Positions 18,199 to 28,021 are shown, numbered from the stretch's first letter. The stretch is 64,000 nt of DNA from Bacillus mycoides (GCF_001757995.1 NZ_LXLV01000073.1:62001-126000), one strand, 5' to 3'. Program-made: numbers and translations. Notes: generated by a model from the sequence alone, not told the origin.

Positions 18199-19869
18199 TT
18201 ACATTTTTTCTGGTGCAGATACTCCTACGATTGCTAATGCATTTTGAAGTGTAGTGCGTACTGCTTTCATTAATTCGTAACGAGCTTTACTTAATTCTAA
18301 GTTATCTTGGTTTAATACTTTTTCTGCATTGTAGAAACTGTGTAACGCTGCTGCTAATTCAAATGCATAGCTTGTAATGCGGTGTGGCAGACGTTTTTGC
18401 GCTGCATCCGCAACTACAGCTGGGAATTCACCAAGTTTTTTCAGTAACTCTACTTCTTTTTCAGAAGTAACAAGTTTGTAATTTACATCTCCGCCTGTAG
18501 CTAATCCTAACTCTTCACCTTGACGAAGAATACTGCATACACGAGCATGTGCATATTGTGCATAGTATACTGGGTTTTCATTAGATTTTGATACAGCTAA
18601 GTCCATATCGAAGTCTAAATGAGAATCACCGCTACGCATTGCGAAGAAGTATCGCATTGCGTCCACGCCTACTTCTTCCATAAGCTCACGAAGTGTAACT
18701 GCTTTACCTGTACGCTTACTCATTTTCATTTTTTCACCATTTTGGTACAGCTGTACCATTTGGATAATTTCTACTTCAAGTGTTTCTTTATCGTAACCTA
18801 GCGCTTGAATAGCAGCTTTCATACGAGGAATGTAACCGTGGTGGTCAGCACCCCAAATGTTGATTAGCTTATCGAAACCACGCTCTAATTTATCACGGTG
18901 GTAAGCGATATCTGGCGTTAAGTATGTATAAGAACCGTCATTTTTAATTAATACACGGTTTTTGTCGTCACCGTAAGTCATTGAACGGAACCAAGTTGCT
19001 CCGCCTTCTTCAAAGATTTCGTCACGCTCTTTTAATACAGCAAGAGCTTGATCAATTTTTCCGTTTTTGTATAATGATGTTTCTGAGAACCACACATCGA
19101 AGTTAACACGGAAGCTTCCTAAGTCTTTTTGAAGTTTTGCTAACTCATATTTCAAACCGTATGAACGATAGAATTCATAGCTTTCTTCTGCATCAGCTTT
19201 TGCATAACGATCACCAAATTCTTCAGCTAAACGTTTACCGATTCCAATGATATCCGCACCATGGTAACCGTCTTCTGGCATTTCTTTCTCTAAACCTAAA
19301 GCTTGCATGTAACGAGCTTCAACAGAAAGAGCTAAGTTATGAATTTGGTTACCAGCATCATTAATGTAGTACTCACGAGATACATCATATCCTGCTTTTG
19401 CTAATACGTTACATAAAGTGTCACCTACTGCCGCACCACGTGCATGTCCTAAGTGAAGGTCGCCTGTTGGATTCGCAGATACGAACTCAATTTGTACTTT
19501 TTCACCTTTACCAGTTTTCGTTTCACCGTATGCTTCACCAGCGTTGACGATTGTTGGGATTAAGTCTGTTAAGTAGCTATTATCCATGTAGAAGTTAATG
19601 AAACCAGGACCAGCGATTTCAATTTTTTCAATAGAAGCTTTTGCTTTATCGAAGTTTGCAACTAATTCTTCTGCAATCATACGAGGTGCTTTTTTCGCAA
19701 CGCGTGCAAGTTGCATTGCCATATTTGTAGAGAAGTCACCATTTGTTTTGTCTTTTGGAGATTCTAATACAACGTTTGGAATCTGTTCTTCTGTTGCTAA
19801 TTCAGCCTTTAATACAGCGGCTTGAATTTCTTCTTTAATCAATCCTTTTACTTGTTCTAAAGAATTCAT
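18199..19869 (-). CDS. argS: Arginyl-tRNA synthetase
   Basis: A 556-residue class I synthetase that charges tRNA-Arg. The HIGH-type motif reads HLGH inside [15 protein letters not shown] and the KMSKS-type motif reads KMSKRTG. An N-terminal Arg_tRNA_synt_N domain (about residues 1-85) and a C-terminal anticodon-binding DALR domain (about 435-556) are recognizable. The start overlaps the stop of the upstream DUF1934 gene by one base (TAATG), so the two are translated together, as ywiB-argS are in B. subtilis. No T-box leader was seen. Confidence 0.97.
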   Translation of the reverse strand: MNSLEQVKGLIKEEIQAAVLKAELATEEQIPNVVLESPKDKTNGDFSTNMAMQLARVAKKAPRMIAEELVANFDKAKASIEKIEIAGPGFINFYMDNSYLTDLIPTIVNAGEAYGETKTGKGEKVQIEFVSANPTGDLHLGHARGAAVGDTLCNVLAKAGYDVSREYYINDAGNQIHNLALSVEARYMQALGLEKEMPEDGYHGADIIGIGKRLAEEFGDRYAKADAEESYEFYRSYGLKYELAKLQKDLGSFRVNFDVWFSETSLYKNGKIDQALAVLKERDEIFEEGGATWFRSMTYGDDKNRVLIKNDGSYTYLTPDIAYHRDKLERGFDKLINIWGADHHGYIPRMKAAIQALGYDKETLEVEIIQMVQLYQNGEKMKMSKRTGKAVTLRELMEEVGVDAMRYFFAMRSGDSHLDFDMDLAVSKSNENPVYYAQYAHARVCSILRQGEELGLATGGDVNYKLVTSEKEVELLKKLGEFPAVVADAAQKRLPHRITSYAFELAAALHSFYNAEKVLNQDNLELSKARYELMKAVRTTLQNALAIVGVSAPEKM

Positions 19870-20306
19870 TATTTTGCCTCCTTCAAATTAATTGTAATTG
19901 TATATCTGCCAGCTTCTTGTTCACTTAGAAGCAATGCGTACGTTAAGAAGAGTTGTCCTTTTTTCTTTTCATCCGACCATTTAAAAAGAACGTTATCAGT
20001 TTTCGTTTGCAATGCAAACGTACCAAGTTCACTCGTATACGTACCAGTTGTCCATTCACCTTTCACATGCGTCTGACGCATAGAAATAGCACCTGAACGC
20101 ATAATGAGAACTTGTTCATCTTGAATTTTAATAATTGTTTTCACTTCGCCTTGTTCGTTCGGCTCTTGGAATGTTATATATGTACCTTGACCTTTTACAT
20201 AGTATTGACCATTTGCTTCAAAAGCAACGGTTTCCTTCCTCGCCCCTTCACGGATTTCTGTTACGAAATGAACGTGTACCGGCAAGCCTGCAAGTTGTTT
20301 CTTCAC
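19869..20306 (-). CDS. DUF1934 protein (YwiB-like)
   Basis: A small cytoplasmic protein of about 145 residues with the DUF1934 beta-barrel pattern ([28 protein letters not shown]). Function unknown. The likely start is the GTG at 20,306, eight bases after an AAAGGTG ribosome site. A longer TTG start at 20,324 would have no site. It is translationally coupled to argS, which suggests a housekeeping role, though none is established. Confidence 0.85.
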   Translation of the reverse strand: MKKQLAGLPVHVHFVTEIREGARKETVAFEANGQYYVKGQGTYITFQEPNEQGEVKTIIKIQDEQVLIMRSGAISMRQTHVKGEWTTGTYTSELGTFALQTKTDNVLFKWSDEKKKGQLFLTYALLLSEQEAGRYTITINLKEAK

Positions 20307-20507
20307 GTCTTGCACACCTTTCAAATGTTATAGATATTAAATACTACTTATAATAAATCACTTTTCCTATCATATCAAAAAAAGACTCTGTCTGTCTGCT
20401 GAAAAATCAGGAAAACTCCTTTTCAAAAAATAATTCACCTTCACTTTATTTCATATGTTAAAATTTTTTTAAATCTAAATATTCTTTCATTTAAAGGGGT
20501 GAATTTG

Positions 20508-21494
20508 GTGCTACCAACAAAATTAAAAAAAGGTGATGAAATAAGAGTTATTTCACCATCTTGTAGTTTAAGTATTGTCTCAAATGCGAACCGAGAGCTT
20601 GCTACAGAAAGATTGAACGATATGGGTTTTCAAGTTACATTCTCAAAAAATGCTGAAGAAATAGATCGCTTTTCTTCATCCTCTATTTCTTCACGAGTTC
20701 AAGATCTTCATGAAGCATTTAGAGACCCTAATGTAAAAGCAATTTTGACGACGCTTGGAGGATACAACTCTAACGGTTTATTAAAATACCTCGATTATAA
20801 TTTAATTCATGAAAATCCGAAAATTTTCTGCGGTTATTCTGATATTACCGCTTTAACTAACGCGATTTATGCTAAAACAGGCTTAGTTACATATTCAGGT
20901 CCTCACTTCTCTTCATTTGGGATGGAGAAAGGCCTCGATTATACGACCGATTACTTTTTAAAAAGCTTAACTTCTAATGAGCCTATTGAAATATTGCCGG
21001 CTGAAACATGGAGCGATGATTCTTGGTATATTGATCAGGGAAATCGAGAATTTATTAAAAATGAAGGATATGTTTCAATTCAAGAAGGAGAAGCTACAGG
21101 AGATATTATTGGTGGTAATATGAGCACATTTAATTTACTACAAGGTACACCATATATGCCTATCTTACAGGACAAAATTTTATTTCTTGAAGAGGATAGT
21201 TTAACAGAAAAAGCTACCCTTAAAACTTTTGATCGATATTTACATTCTCTTATGCAGCAACCTGACTTTGAACATGTAAAAGGCATTGTCATAGGAAGAA
21301 TGCAAAAAGGAGCAGAATGTACGATAGCAGACATTCAAGAAATGATTGCTTCAAAGGTAGAACTTAAACATATACCTATCATTGCAAATGCTAGTTTTGG
21401 ACATACAACTCCTATTTTCACTTTTCCAATTGGCGGAAGAGCAAAAATCACTTCTAGCAAAGAAAATAAATCTATCACCATTTTAACGCACTAA
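20508..21494 (+). CDS. LD-carboxypeptidase / MccF-like S66 serine peptidase
   Basis: A 328-residue cytoplasmic S66-family peptidase. The nucleophile Ser lies in FCGYSDITAL, preceded by the GGYNSNGLL loop; the Glu/His dyad is expected in the C-terminal half (LFLEED, NASFGHTTP). Family members trim the L,D bond of murein tetrapeptides (LdcA) or cleave processed microcin C (MccF); an MccF homologue is known from B. anthracis. The start is probably GTG 20,508, eight bases after AAAGGGG. The frame extends to 20,499, where the start codon would overlap that site. Confidence 0.9.
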   Translation: MLPTKLKKGDEIRVISPSCSLSIVSNANRELATERLNDMGFQVTFSKNAEEIDRFSSSSISSRVQDLHEAFRDPNVKAILTTLGGYNSNGLLKYLDYNLIHENPKIFCGYSDITALTNAIYAKTGLVTYSGPHFSSFGMEKGLDYTTDYFLKSLTSNEPIEILPAETWSDDSWYIDQGNREFIKNEGYVSIQEGEATGDIIGGNMSTFNLLQGTPYMPILQDKILFLEEDSLTEKATLKTFDRYLHSLMQQPDFEHVKGIVIGRMQKGAECTIADIQEMIASKVELKHIPIIANASFGHTTPIFTFPIGGRAKITSSKENKSITILTH

Positions 21495-21495
21495 A

Positions 21496-21522
21496 AAAAG
21501 GAGCGAACGATTCGCTCCTTTT
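21496..21522. terminator. Bidirectional terminator between the S66 peptidase and YxeA genes
   Basis: Perfect 12-bp stem AAAAGGAGCGAA/TTCGCTCCTTTT, loop CGA. Confidence 0.88.
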
Positions 21523-21883
21523 ATACTTTTTCTATTTTTTGCAATGCCTTTTGTGGAATTGACTCTTTCGGGACTTCAGCCCACCCTTTTCCTTGCATAC
21601 CTTTTGCATAAATTTTTATAAAATCACCCGTGTGCAGTTCACGATTCACCATTCTTTTAATAACTTGTAGCTTTCCGTCTTCTGTATACCCTTTAAATGT
21701 ATACAAATATTCATCGTCTTTTTTCTCACCTTTATCTATAACTGCATAATAATCTTGTATTTCTTTATTTGAAAAGAAGTTGTCTACAAAAGCGTGTACA
21801 CCTTCTGTTTTTGTGTTTAAATAATATGCCGTTCCCCCTAAAATAATGGCGAACACAGCTAAAACTTTTATTACCAATTTCAT
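21521..21883 (-). CDS. YxeA family protein (DUF1093)
   Basis: A 120-residue protein with one N-terminal hydrophobic segment (VIKVLAVFAIILGGTAYYL) serving as signal or anchor. A YxeA/DUF1093 beta-rich domain follows (YAVIDKGEKKDD, YTFKGYTEDGKLQ, GDFIKIYAKG). The protein is probably exported or membrane-tethered. The family's role is not established. It stands alone and converges with the S66 peptidase gene. Confidence 0.85.
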   Translation of the reverse strand: MKLVIKVLAVFAIILGGTAYYLNTKTEGVHAFVDNFFSNKEIQDYYAVIDKGEKKDDEYLYTFKGYTEDGKLQVIKRMVNRELHTGDFIKIYAKGMQGKGWAEVPKESIPQKALQKIEKV

Positions 21884-22117
21884 AAATGCGCCTCCTGTTT
21901 CTACTTCTTTCTCACTAACCGTATGTCCATACCTGTATTATACGAAAAAATGCATACTATACTCTATCGAAATGTCTTACACTTCCCTTACATTATTGTA
22001 AGACTTTTTCACCTTACAGCAATTTCCGGGCAAAAAGTTTTTCCGTTTAACAAACTTTTATATTATTATTGAATGATACGAATTTTTATTACAAAAATCA
22101 AAGGAGACAGTTTTCAA

Positions 22118-23155
22118 ATGGCTATCTTGCAAGGTTTAGCACTATTACTTGTTGTACTCTGTCTATTTACACTTTTTAGTTACCGTGCTCCTTACGGAAT
22201 GAAAGCAATGGGTGCTTTAGCTAATGCAGCAATCGCGAGTTTTCTTATTGAGGCATTTCACCGTTATATCGGTGGAGAAATGTTTCATAATGACTTTTTA
22301 CAATCAGTAGGAGAAGCTTCTGGTAGTATGAGCGGTGTCGCAGCGGCGATTTTAGTAGCATTAGCAATCGGTGTTTCACCCGTATACGCTGTTTTAATCG
22401 GTATAGCTACTAGTGGGTTTGGTATTTTACCAGGATTTTTCGCTGGATACGTTTGTGCCTTCGTCGTGAAATTTCTCGAAAAGAAATTACCAGCTGGTGT
22501 AGAATTTTTAGCAATTTTATTTATTGCCGCACCAATTTCACGTGGAATGGCCATGCTTATGGATCCGCTCGTTAACGCCACTCTCGGTAAAATCGGTTCT
22601 ATGATTTCAGTTGCAACTACAGAAAGTCCTATCATTATGGGTATTATGCTTGGTGGATTAATCACAGTTATTTCTACATCTCCATTAAGTTCTATGGCAC
22701 TAACTGCAATGCTTGGATTAACAGGTTTACCAATGGCAATTGGTAGTCTTGCCGTAGCAGCTTCTGCCCCAATGAACTTTATTTTCTTTAAACGACTAAA
22801 AATTTGTTCAAAGAAAGATACAATCGCTGTGGCAATCGAGCCGTTAACACAAGCCGATGTTGTCTCAGCAAACCCAATTCCTATCTATATGACGAACTTT
22901 GTTGGCGGTGCGCTTGCCGGTATTATTACGTCGCTATTCCAGCTCGTTAATAATGCACCAGGGACAGCATCACCAATTCCAGGACTTCTCGTATTGTTCG
23001 GATTTAATGATGTAATAAAAGTAACGATTGCTGCCGTATTATGTGGAATCGTTACCACTATTGTTGGATACGTCGGTTCCATTGTGTTCCGCAAATATCC
23101 AATCCGTTCTGCTGATGAAATTCGCGGCATTACTTCGGAAGAGAAAGTTGCATAA
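22118..23155 (+). CDS. PTS EIIC-like membrane protein (PTS_EIIC_2, PfoR-like)
   Basis: A 345-residue integral membrane protein with about nine or ten hydrophobic segments, glycine-rich loops and a PTS_EIIC_2 profile. Family members are annotated as PTS IIC or as PfoR-type regulators; no IIA/IIB genes are nearby, so sugar transport is unproven. The start at 22,118 is chosen because AAAGGAG lies ten bases upstream. The frame is open to 22,073 but without a better site. A terminator follows directly. Confidence 0.8.
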   Translation: MAILQGLALLLVVLCLFTLFSYRAPYGMKAMGALANAAIASFLIEAFHRYIGGEMFHNDFLQSVGEASGSMSGVAAAILVALAIGVSPVYAVLIGIATSGFGILPGFFAGYVCAFVVKFLEKKLPAGVEFLAILFIAAPISRGMAMLMDPLVNATLGKIGSMISVATTESPIIMGIMLGGLITVISTSPLSSMALTAMLGLTGLPMAIGSLAVAASAPMNFIFFKRLKICSKKDTIAVAIEPLTQADVVSANPIPIYMTNFVGGALAGIITSLFQLVNNAPGTASPIPGLLVLFGFNDVIKVTIAAVLCGIVTTIVGYVGSIVFRKYPIRSADEIRGITSEEKVA

Positions 23156-23156
23156 G

Positions 23157-23196
23157 AAAAAGAGTTATTCTCATCGTTTGAGAATAGCTCTTTTTT
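23157..23196 (+). terminator. Terminator of the EIIC-like gene
   Basis: Stem AAAAAGAGTTATTCTCA/TGAGAATAGCTCTTTTTT, one mismatch, then T run. Confidence 0.88.
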
Positions 23197-23220
23197 GATG
23201 TCGCTTGACGGCAAGTGAAC

Positions 23221-23324
23221 TTATATCGAACGCAACTCCGCATATATCGATGCAAATTAAAATATATCAAACATAACTTTCATTATATCGACGTTTCGAC
23301 AAAGGATATCGACTTACCGACACA
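23221..23324. repeat. Five-unit 21-bp degenerate tandem repeat with ATATCGA cores
   Basis: Core ATATCGA (once ATATCAA) begins at 23,223, 23,244, 23,264, 23,285 and 23,306, spacings of 21, 20, 21 and 21 bp. Between cores the sequence varies; the last two units also share CGACAAA/CGACACA. The array is non-coding and lies between the EIIC-like gene and speB. Confidence 0.75.
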
Positions 23325-23332
23325 TAACGACA

Positions 23333-23372
23333 AAAGTAAAAGCCTCCTAGTCGTCTAGGAGGCTTTTACTTT
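23333..23372. terminator. Very strong hairpin after the 21-bp array
   Basis: Perfect 18-bp stem AAAGTAAAAGCCTCCTAG/CTAGGAGGCTTTTACTTT with loop TCGT. It can end transcription on either strand; it is probably the speB terminator or part of a larger intergenic element. Confidence 0.8.
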
Positions 23373-23390
23373 ATCTAGCTACAACGGCTA

Positions 23391-23466
23391 GAATCGCAGG
23401 CCATTTCACACTCTCGTTCGAAGCCAAAAGCGCTTCTCGGTCGAGCGTTCCAATGACCTGCGATTC
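23391..23466. repeat. Long imperfect palindrome, probable intergenic repeat element
   Basis: Arms GAATCGCAGGCCATT (23,391-23,405) and AATGACCTGCGATTC (23,452-23,466) pair with one mismatch. A second inner pairing lies between CTCGTTCGAAGC and GCTTCTCGGTCGAG. The pattern is that of dispersed palindromic repeats in Bacillus intergenic regions. Confidence 0.55.
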
Positions 23467-23486
23467 TGAGCGAGCTGCCTACGCTT

Positions 23487-24359
23487 TTATTTAACCCAAC
23501 CGAGCAGCATTTCCCGCACGAATTTGCTTGCTGCGATTGGTGTTTGATCACTATGATCGTAGACTGGAGCTACTTCTACTAAGTCTGCTCCGACTACTTT
23601 TATATTTGAATTTGCAATTGCTACGATGGACTCTAATAGTTCTTTAGATGTGATACCTCCAGCTTCTAATGTTCCTGTTCCAGGAGCGTGAGCTGGGTCT
23701 AATACGTCAATGTCAATTGTGACATAGACTGGGCGTCCTGCAAGTTTCGGTAATACTTCTTTTAACGGTTCTAATACGTCAAATTTATATAAGTTCATGC
23801 CTACTTCTTTTGCCCATTCGAATTCTTCCTTCATTCCAGAACGAATACCGAAAGAATATACGTTTTCCGGACCAATTAAATCGCACACTTTACGAATTGG
23901 TGTAGAGTGGGATAAAGGCTCTCCCTCATATGACTCACGTAAGTCAGTATGAGCATCCATATGGATGATTGCTAAATCCGGATATTTTTTTGCCATTGCC
24001 TTAAAAATTGGCCAAGACACTAAGTGCTCTCCGCCGAGACCTAGTGGAAACTTACCGGCATCTAATAGTTTTGCTACATATTCTTCAATCATGTCTATGC
24101 TGCGCTGTGGATTCCCAAATGGTAATGGAATATCACCCGCATCAAAATACTTTACTTCTTCTAGTTCACGATCTAGATATGGACTGTATTCTTCTAGTCC
24201 AATCGATACTTCACGAATACGTGCAGGGCCAAAACGAGATCCTGGACGGTAACTTACTGTCCAATCCATTGGCATCCCGTAAATAACTGCCTCTGACTCT
24301 TCAAAACTTGGATGACTTTTAATAAATACTTTACCTGAATAAGCTTCATCAAAACGCAT
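23487..24359 (-). CDS. speB: Agmatinase
   Basis: A 290-residue ureohydrolase that splits agmatine to putrescine and urea. The manganese motifs of the arginase family are present: GGEHLVSWP, IHMDAHTDLR, ESYEGEPLSHSTP and DIDVLDPAHAPGTGT. It lies downstream of speE on the same strand, as in B. subtilis, forming the putrescine-to-spermidine pathway. A 193-base gap with an inverted repeat separates the two genes, so their levels may be set separately. Confidence 0.96.
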   Translation of the reverse strand: MRFDEAYSGKVFIKSHPSFEESEAVIYGMPMDWTVSYRPGSRFGPARIREVSIGLEEYSPYLDRELEEVKYFDAGDIPLPFGNPQRSIDMIEEYVAKLLDAGKFPLGLGGEHLVSWPIFKAMAKKYPDLAIIHMDAHTDLRESYEGEPLSHSTPIRKVCDLIGPENVYSFGIRSGMKEEFEWAKEVGMNLYKFDVLEPLKEVLPKLAGRPVYVTIDIDVLDPAHAPGTGTLEAGGITSKELLESIVAIANSNIKVVGADLVEVAPVYDHSDQTPIAASKFVREMLLGWVK

Positions 24360-24466
24360 ATTCTTTTCCTCCTCATGTGGAACTTAAGGTATCCCAACCT
24401 TTCACTATTTCTCAAATTTGGAGCATACAGCTCCTCTTTCTCGATTTACCGGGGTCTTCTTTACAG

Positions 24467-24530
24467 AAGTGTAAGTAGCTAGCATGTTCAAGTCTTCTGG
24501 ACAAACACCTTAAATGAACTACTTACACTT
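24467..24530 (-). promoter_or_regulatory. Inverted repeat in the speE-speB gap
   Basis: Perfect 12-bp arms AAGTGTAAGTAG (24,467-24,478) and CTACTTACACTT (24,519-24,530) enclose 40 bases. The transcript could fold into a hairpin before speB. No T run follows, so it may be an mRNA-stability or partial-termination element. Confidence 0.45.
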
Positions 24531-24552
24531 TATTTGTTCAAACTCGATTTTC

Positions 24553-25380
24553 TTACTTAATTAAATCGCCAACAAATTTCGGTAATGCAAATGCTGCATT
24601 GTGTAATTCTTTTGTGTAATATTTTGTTTCGATTTCATGGAAACGCTCTTCGCTTACTTCTAATGGATCATGTTTTTTCGATCCGATTGTGAACGTCCAA
24701 AGTCCACTTGGATACGTCGGAATATTTGCTGTGTATAGACGAGTAATTGGGAAAATCTCTTTTACGTCTTTAAACACAGTTGTAATTAGTTCTGGTGTAA
24801 ACCAAGGGTTGTCCGTTTGGGCAACGAAAATACCATCTTCTTTTAACGCTTTTGAAATTCCAGCGTAGAAGCCTTTTGTAAATAAGTTTACTGCTGGGCC
24901 TACTGGCTCAGTAGAATCTACCATAATTACGTCATATTCGTTTTCGCTTTCTGCGATGTGTAGGAAACCGTCTCCTACTTTCACTTCTACACGCTCATTA
25001 TCTAATGCACCTGCAATTGATGGTAAGTACTGCTTAGAGTACTCAATTACTTTTCCATCAATTTCAACAAGAGTTGCTTTCTTCACGCTTGGGTGTTTTA
25101 ACACTTCACGAATAACGCCACCATCACCACCGCCAACAACTAATACGTTTTCAGGGTTTGGATGTGTAAATAAAGGTACGTGCGCTACCATTTCATGATA
25201 AACGAACTCGTCCTTTTCTGTCGTCATAACCATGCCGTCTAAAATAAGCATGTTTCCGAACTCTTCCGTTTCAACCATATCAAGTTTTTGGAATTCTGTT
25301 TGCTCCGTATGTAATGTGCGGTTAATACGCGCCGTAATTCCAAAATGCTTTGTTTGTTTTTCAGTGAACCATAGTTCCAT
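24553..25380 (-). CDS. speE: Spermidine synthase
   Basis: A 275-residue aminopropyltransferase that makes spermidine from putrescine and decarboxylated S-adenosylmethionine. The nucleotide-binding loop [16 protein letters not shown], the acidic VEID and VGDGF segments and the catalytic [15 protein letters not shown] motif are all visible. The ATG has an AAAGG site further upstream. It is first in the speE-speB unit. Confidence 0.96.
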   Translation of the reverse strand: MELWFTEKQTKHFGITARINRTLHTEQTEFQKLDMVETEEFGNMLILDGMVMTTEKDEFVYHEMVAHVPLFTHPNPENVLVVGGGDGGVIREVLKHPSVKKATLVEIDGKVIEYSKQYLPSIAGALDNERVEVKVGDGFLHIAESENEYDVIMVDSTEPVGPAVNLFTKGFYAGISKALKEDGIFVAQTDNPWFTPELITTVFKDVKEIFPITRLYTANIPTYPSGLWTFTIGSKKHDPLEVSEERFHEIETKYYTKELHNAAFALPKFVGDLIK

Positions 25381-25566
25381 CGTACAATCACGCCTTTCAA
25401 TGCAAATTTATAATAGGGACATCATTAATGTCCCCTAACAAAAATAAAACAAAACATACAAAAAGTATAGTTAAAAGTACAAAAATACCGAAAATATATT
25501 TTAGTCAGAGGGTTCTAACATATATGCGAAAAGGGTTTGCTCTGTAATAGGAAAGAAAACCCTTTC

Positions 25567-26730
25567 TTAAGAAAGGGTTTTTGTCTCTATTTCTACCGGT
25601 TTACGAATCGGAATTAAGATTATTACGCAACCAACTAACACAACAATTCCACCGACTAAAAACGGACTTTGTGGTGAAACTGTATGACCGATGACTCCTG
25701 ATAAAATTGGAGCAATCGCGCCTCCTAACCAACGAACGAAGTTATAAACACCTGATGTAACAGATCTTTCATAAGGTGAAATATCCATTACATAACTTGT
25801 AAATAACGCGTTATTTAATCCTGATGCTAATCCTGATAGAACGATTAACACGATTTGTAACCACATGATTTTAACGAAGAATAGTGCAATTAAGAAAATC
25901 GCAAATACGAGTAAACTACCTTTCAACAATGTTTTTGGTTCATATTTACCTTCTAGCTTATGCGCTAAAATTGCTGATCCGTAAGCTAATGCTAATCCCC
26001 ATCCACAAAATACAAATCCTAATTGAATAGCAGATAAATGCATAATCAGTGGTGAATATGCTAACACAACGAAAAATCCGTAGTAGTATAACATCCCTGA
26101 AATGGCACCTTGCATAAACGGTTTATACTTCACCAGGTTAAGTAATTCACCTACGCCTGCTGCTTTACGCTTCACTCTTCGCTCTGGTTCTTTTACAAAA
26201 AAGAATACTAAAATAAATGCTAAGAAAATTAAAATACTCGTTGCGAAAAATGGATAACGCCAAGAATGTCCACCTAATATACCACCTAATAATGGGCCAC
26301 CTGCCATCCCTAAACCGATAGCTGCTTCATATAATCCTACTGCTTCATGAACTTCTTTACTTAATGCAATTAATAATGTCATCGCCGTTGCGAAGAACAT
26401 CGCATTTCCTAATCCCCAGCCTGCACGGAAAAGAGATAATTGAGCAATCGTTTGCGATATACCACATATAAATGCAAATACAGTCACAATCGCAAGACCA
26501 ATCGTCATCATTCGTTTGTCACCAAATCTTGATGCAAATATTCCAGCTGGTAACATCATAATTGCCATCGTTAAAATATATGCTGTAAATAACATCTCGA
26601 CTTGCCAATGCGATGCACCAATTTGTTCAGCAATACTTGGTAAAATTGGGTCGACTACCCCTATACCTGAAAAGGCAAGGAAGGTAGCCACCACTGTAAT
26701 CAATCTCCCTAATTTTTGTTTGCTCTCCAT
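25567..26730 (-). CDS. MFS drug-type efflux transporter (DHA1 family)
   Basis: A 387-residue protein with 12 hydrophobic segments. Motif A appears as ASRFGDKRMM in the loop after the second segment, and GIGVVDPILPSIAEQIG in the first segment is typical of proton-driven drug efflux carriers. It follows a MerR regulator gene by five bases, so it belongs to a MerR-MFS operon, a common arrangement for inducible export of toxic compounds. The substrate is unknown. Confidence 0.88.
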   Translation of the reverse strand: MESKQKLGRLITVVATFLAFSGIGVVDPILPSIAEQIGASHWQVEMLFTAYILTMAIMMLPAGIFASRFGDKRMMTIGLAIVTVFAFICGISQTIAQLSLFRAGWGLGNAMFFATAMTLLIALSKEVHEAVGLYEAAIGLGMAGGPLLGGILGGHSWRYPFFATSILIFLAFILVFFFVKEPERRVKRKAAGVGELLNLVKYKPFMQGAISGMLYYYGFFVVLAYSPLIMHLSAIQLGFVFCGWGLALAYGSAILAHKLEGKYEPKTLLKGSLLVFAIFLIALFFVKIMWLQIVLIVLSGLASGLNNALFTSYVMDISPYERSVTSGVYNFVRWLGGAIAPILSGVIGHTVSPQSPFLVGGIVVLVGCVIILIPIRKPVEIETKTLS

Positions 26731-26735
26731 TTTGA

Positions 26736-27143
26736 TTACTCTCCTTTTGTATTCTCTAAAAATGTAACTGCTCGGCTTAAACTATCTTCTAACTCCGCCT
26801 TCACGCGCTGCATTTGCTCCATCTTCTCGTCTAACGTTTGCACTTGTTTTTCAAGCATCTCTTTAATCTCATGAATAACTTCACGGTCACGAGGATTTTC
26901 ACTATTTCTTCTTTGTTCCATTCTTTCTTTTAACGATAAGAAATGTTGCATTTCTTGAAGCGTAATTCCTAGCACTTCTTTCGCTTCCACAATCTTTTTA
27001 ATTCTTGCAATATCCTCATCTGTATACAGACGAATATTCCCCTCACTGCGTTCTGGGGGATGAATTAAACCAATTTCCTCATAATAACGAAGTGTACGCT
27101 TTGTTAAACCAACTTGCTTTGTTACTTCATCAATTTTATACAT
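26736..27143 (-). CDS. MerR family transcriptional regulator
   Basis: A 135-residue MerR protein with a winged HTH (YKIDEVTKQVGLTKRTLRYY), the second helix pair (RLYTDEDIARIKKI), and a long C-terminal coiled coil. No ligand-binding domain follows, so an inducer would be sensed by the coil or by an unknown mode. The ATG at 27,143 is chosen because GGGAGG lies eight bases upstream. It is the first gene of the MerR-MFS operon and probably controls it through the palindrome in its own promoter. Confidence 0.9.
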   Translation of the reverse strand: MYKIDEVTKQVGLTKRTLRYYEEIGLIHPPERSEGNIRLYTDEDIARIKKIVEAKEVLGITLQEMQHFLSLKERMEQRRNSENPRDREVIHEIKEMLEKQVQTLDEKMEQMQRVKAELEDSLSRAVTFLENTKGE

Positions 27144-27172
27144 GTTTATTCCTCCCTTCACTTGATTATTAC

Positions 27173-27201
27173 ATTTTACGTTAACGTTAACTTTTATGCA
27201 A
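27173..27201 (-). promoter_or_regulatory. merR-MFS promoter with palindromic operator
   Basis: On the minus strand: -35 TTGCAT (27,201-27,196), 17-base spacer, -10 TAAAAT (27,178-27,173). The spacer contains the palindrome GTTAACGTTAAC (27,180-27,191), the position MerR proteins normally occupy. Family members often use 19-base spacers; the pairing here is one reading. Confidence 0.6.
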
Positions 27202-27295
27202 CTGTTAGACTTTTGTAAATGTTTGTCCTATTCAATTGTATTTTTCCCAAGGCAGTTTCATAATGAAGAAAAAGAGATGATAAGGAGATTTTCAC

Positions 27296-28021
27296 ATGAA
27301 TAAACCACTTATTTTCGCTCATCGCGGGGTAAAAGGAACACACCCAGAAAATACGATGATTGCCTTCCAAGAGGCTGAACGCATTGGTGCTCACGGAATT
27401 GAACTCGATGTTCATCTATCAAAAGATGGTGAACTAGTTGTTATTCATGACGAAACAGTGGACCGTACAACAAATGGCGTGGGACTCGTTTCTGAGAAGA
27501 CTGTAGAGGAATTACAAGTTTTAGATGCTGGTAGCCATAAAGATCCTTCTTTCCAGGAGGCGAAAATTCCAACGTTACGAGAAGTATTTATTTGGCTCTC
27601 TACAACAAGTTTACAACTGAACATTGAATTAAAAACAGATGTTCTTCATTATCCAAATATTGAAGAAAAAGTTGTTGCTCTTGTTCGTGAATATCATCTA
27701 TCCAATCAAATTGCATTTTCATCATTTAACCACGATTCCGTTTCATTATTAGCAGAAATTGCTCCAGAAATTCCAAGAGCGATTTTGTACGATACACCAC
27801 TTGCAGATCCTATTGCTGAAGCAAAAAAACGTGGGGCAACTGGATTACATCCAAACTTTCAATTATTAACGAAAGAGTTTGTCCAATTAGCACAGGGGCA
27901 GGGATACGTTTTTCGCCCTTACACCATTAATGAATATAAAGATTTACAAACTATGATTGATTATGGCGTAGATGTTATTATTACTGATTGGCCAGCGCGT
28001 GCTTTTGAGCTCCTTTCTTAA
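27296..28021 (+). CDS. Glycerophosphodiester phosphodiesterase
   Basis: A 241-residue GDPD-family enzyme that hydrolyses glycerophosphodiesters to glycerol 3-phosphate and an alcohol. The catalytic HRG...E...E.D signature is visible (FAHRGVKGTHPENT, HGIELDVHLSKDGE), with IHDETVDRTTNG carrying the second catalytic His. There is no signal peptide, so it acts in the cytoplasm. AAGGAG lies ten bases before the ATG. Confidence 0.93.
   Translation: MNKPLIFAHRGVKGTHPENTMIAFQEAERIGAHGIELDVHLSKDGELVVIHDETVDRTTNGVGLVSEKTVEELQVLDAGSHKDPSFQEAKIPTLREVFIWLSTTSLQLNIELKTDVLHYPNIEEKVVALVREYHLSNQIAFSSFNHDSVSLLAEIAPEIPRAILYDTPLADPIAEAKKRGATGLHPNFQLLTKEFVQLAQGQGYVFRPYTINEYKDLQTMIDYGVDVIITDWPARAFELLS

Noticed and set aside
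19870-20498. T-box leader for argS
   Set aside because: argS is coupled to the DUF1934 gene and no T-box sequence (AGGGTGGNACCGCG-like) or specifier stem is visible.
23221-23324. Regular 21-bp repeats considered as a CRISPR array
   Set aside because: The conserved core is only about 7 bp and the spacing too short; no cas gene is present.
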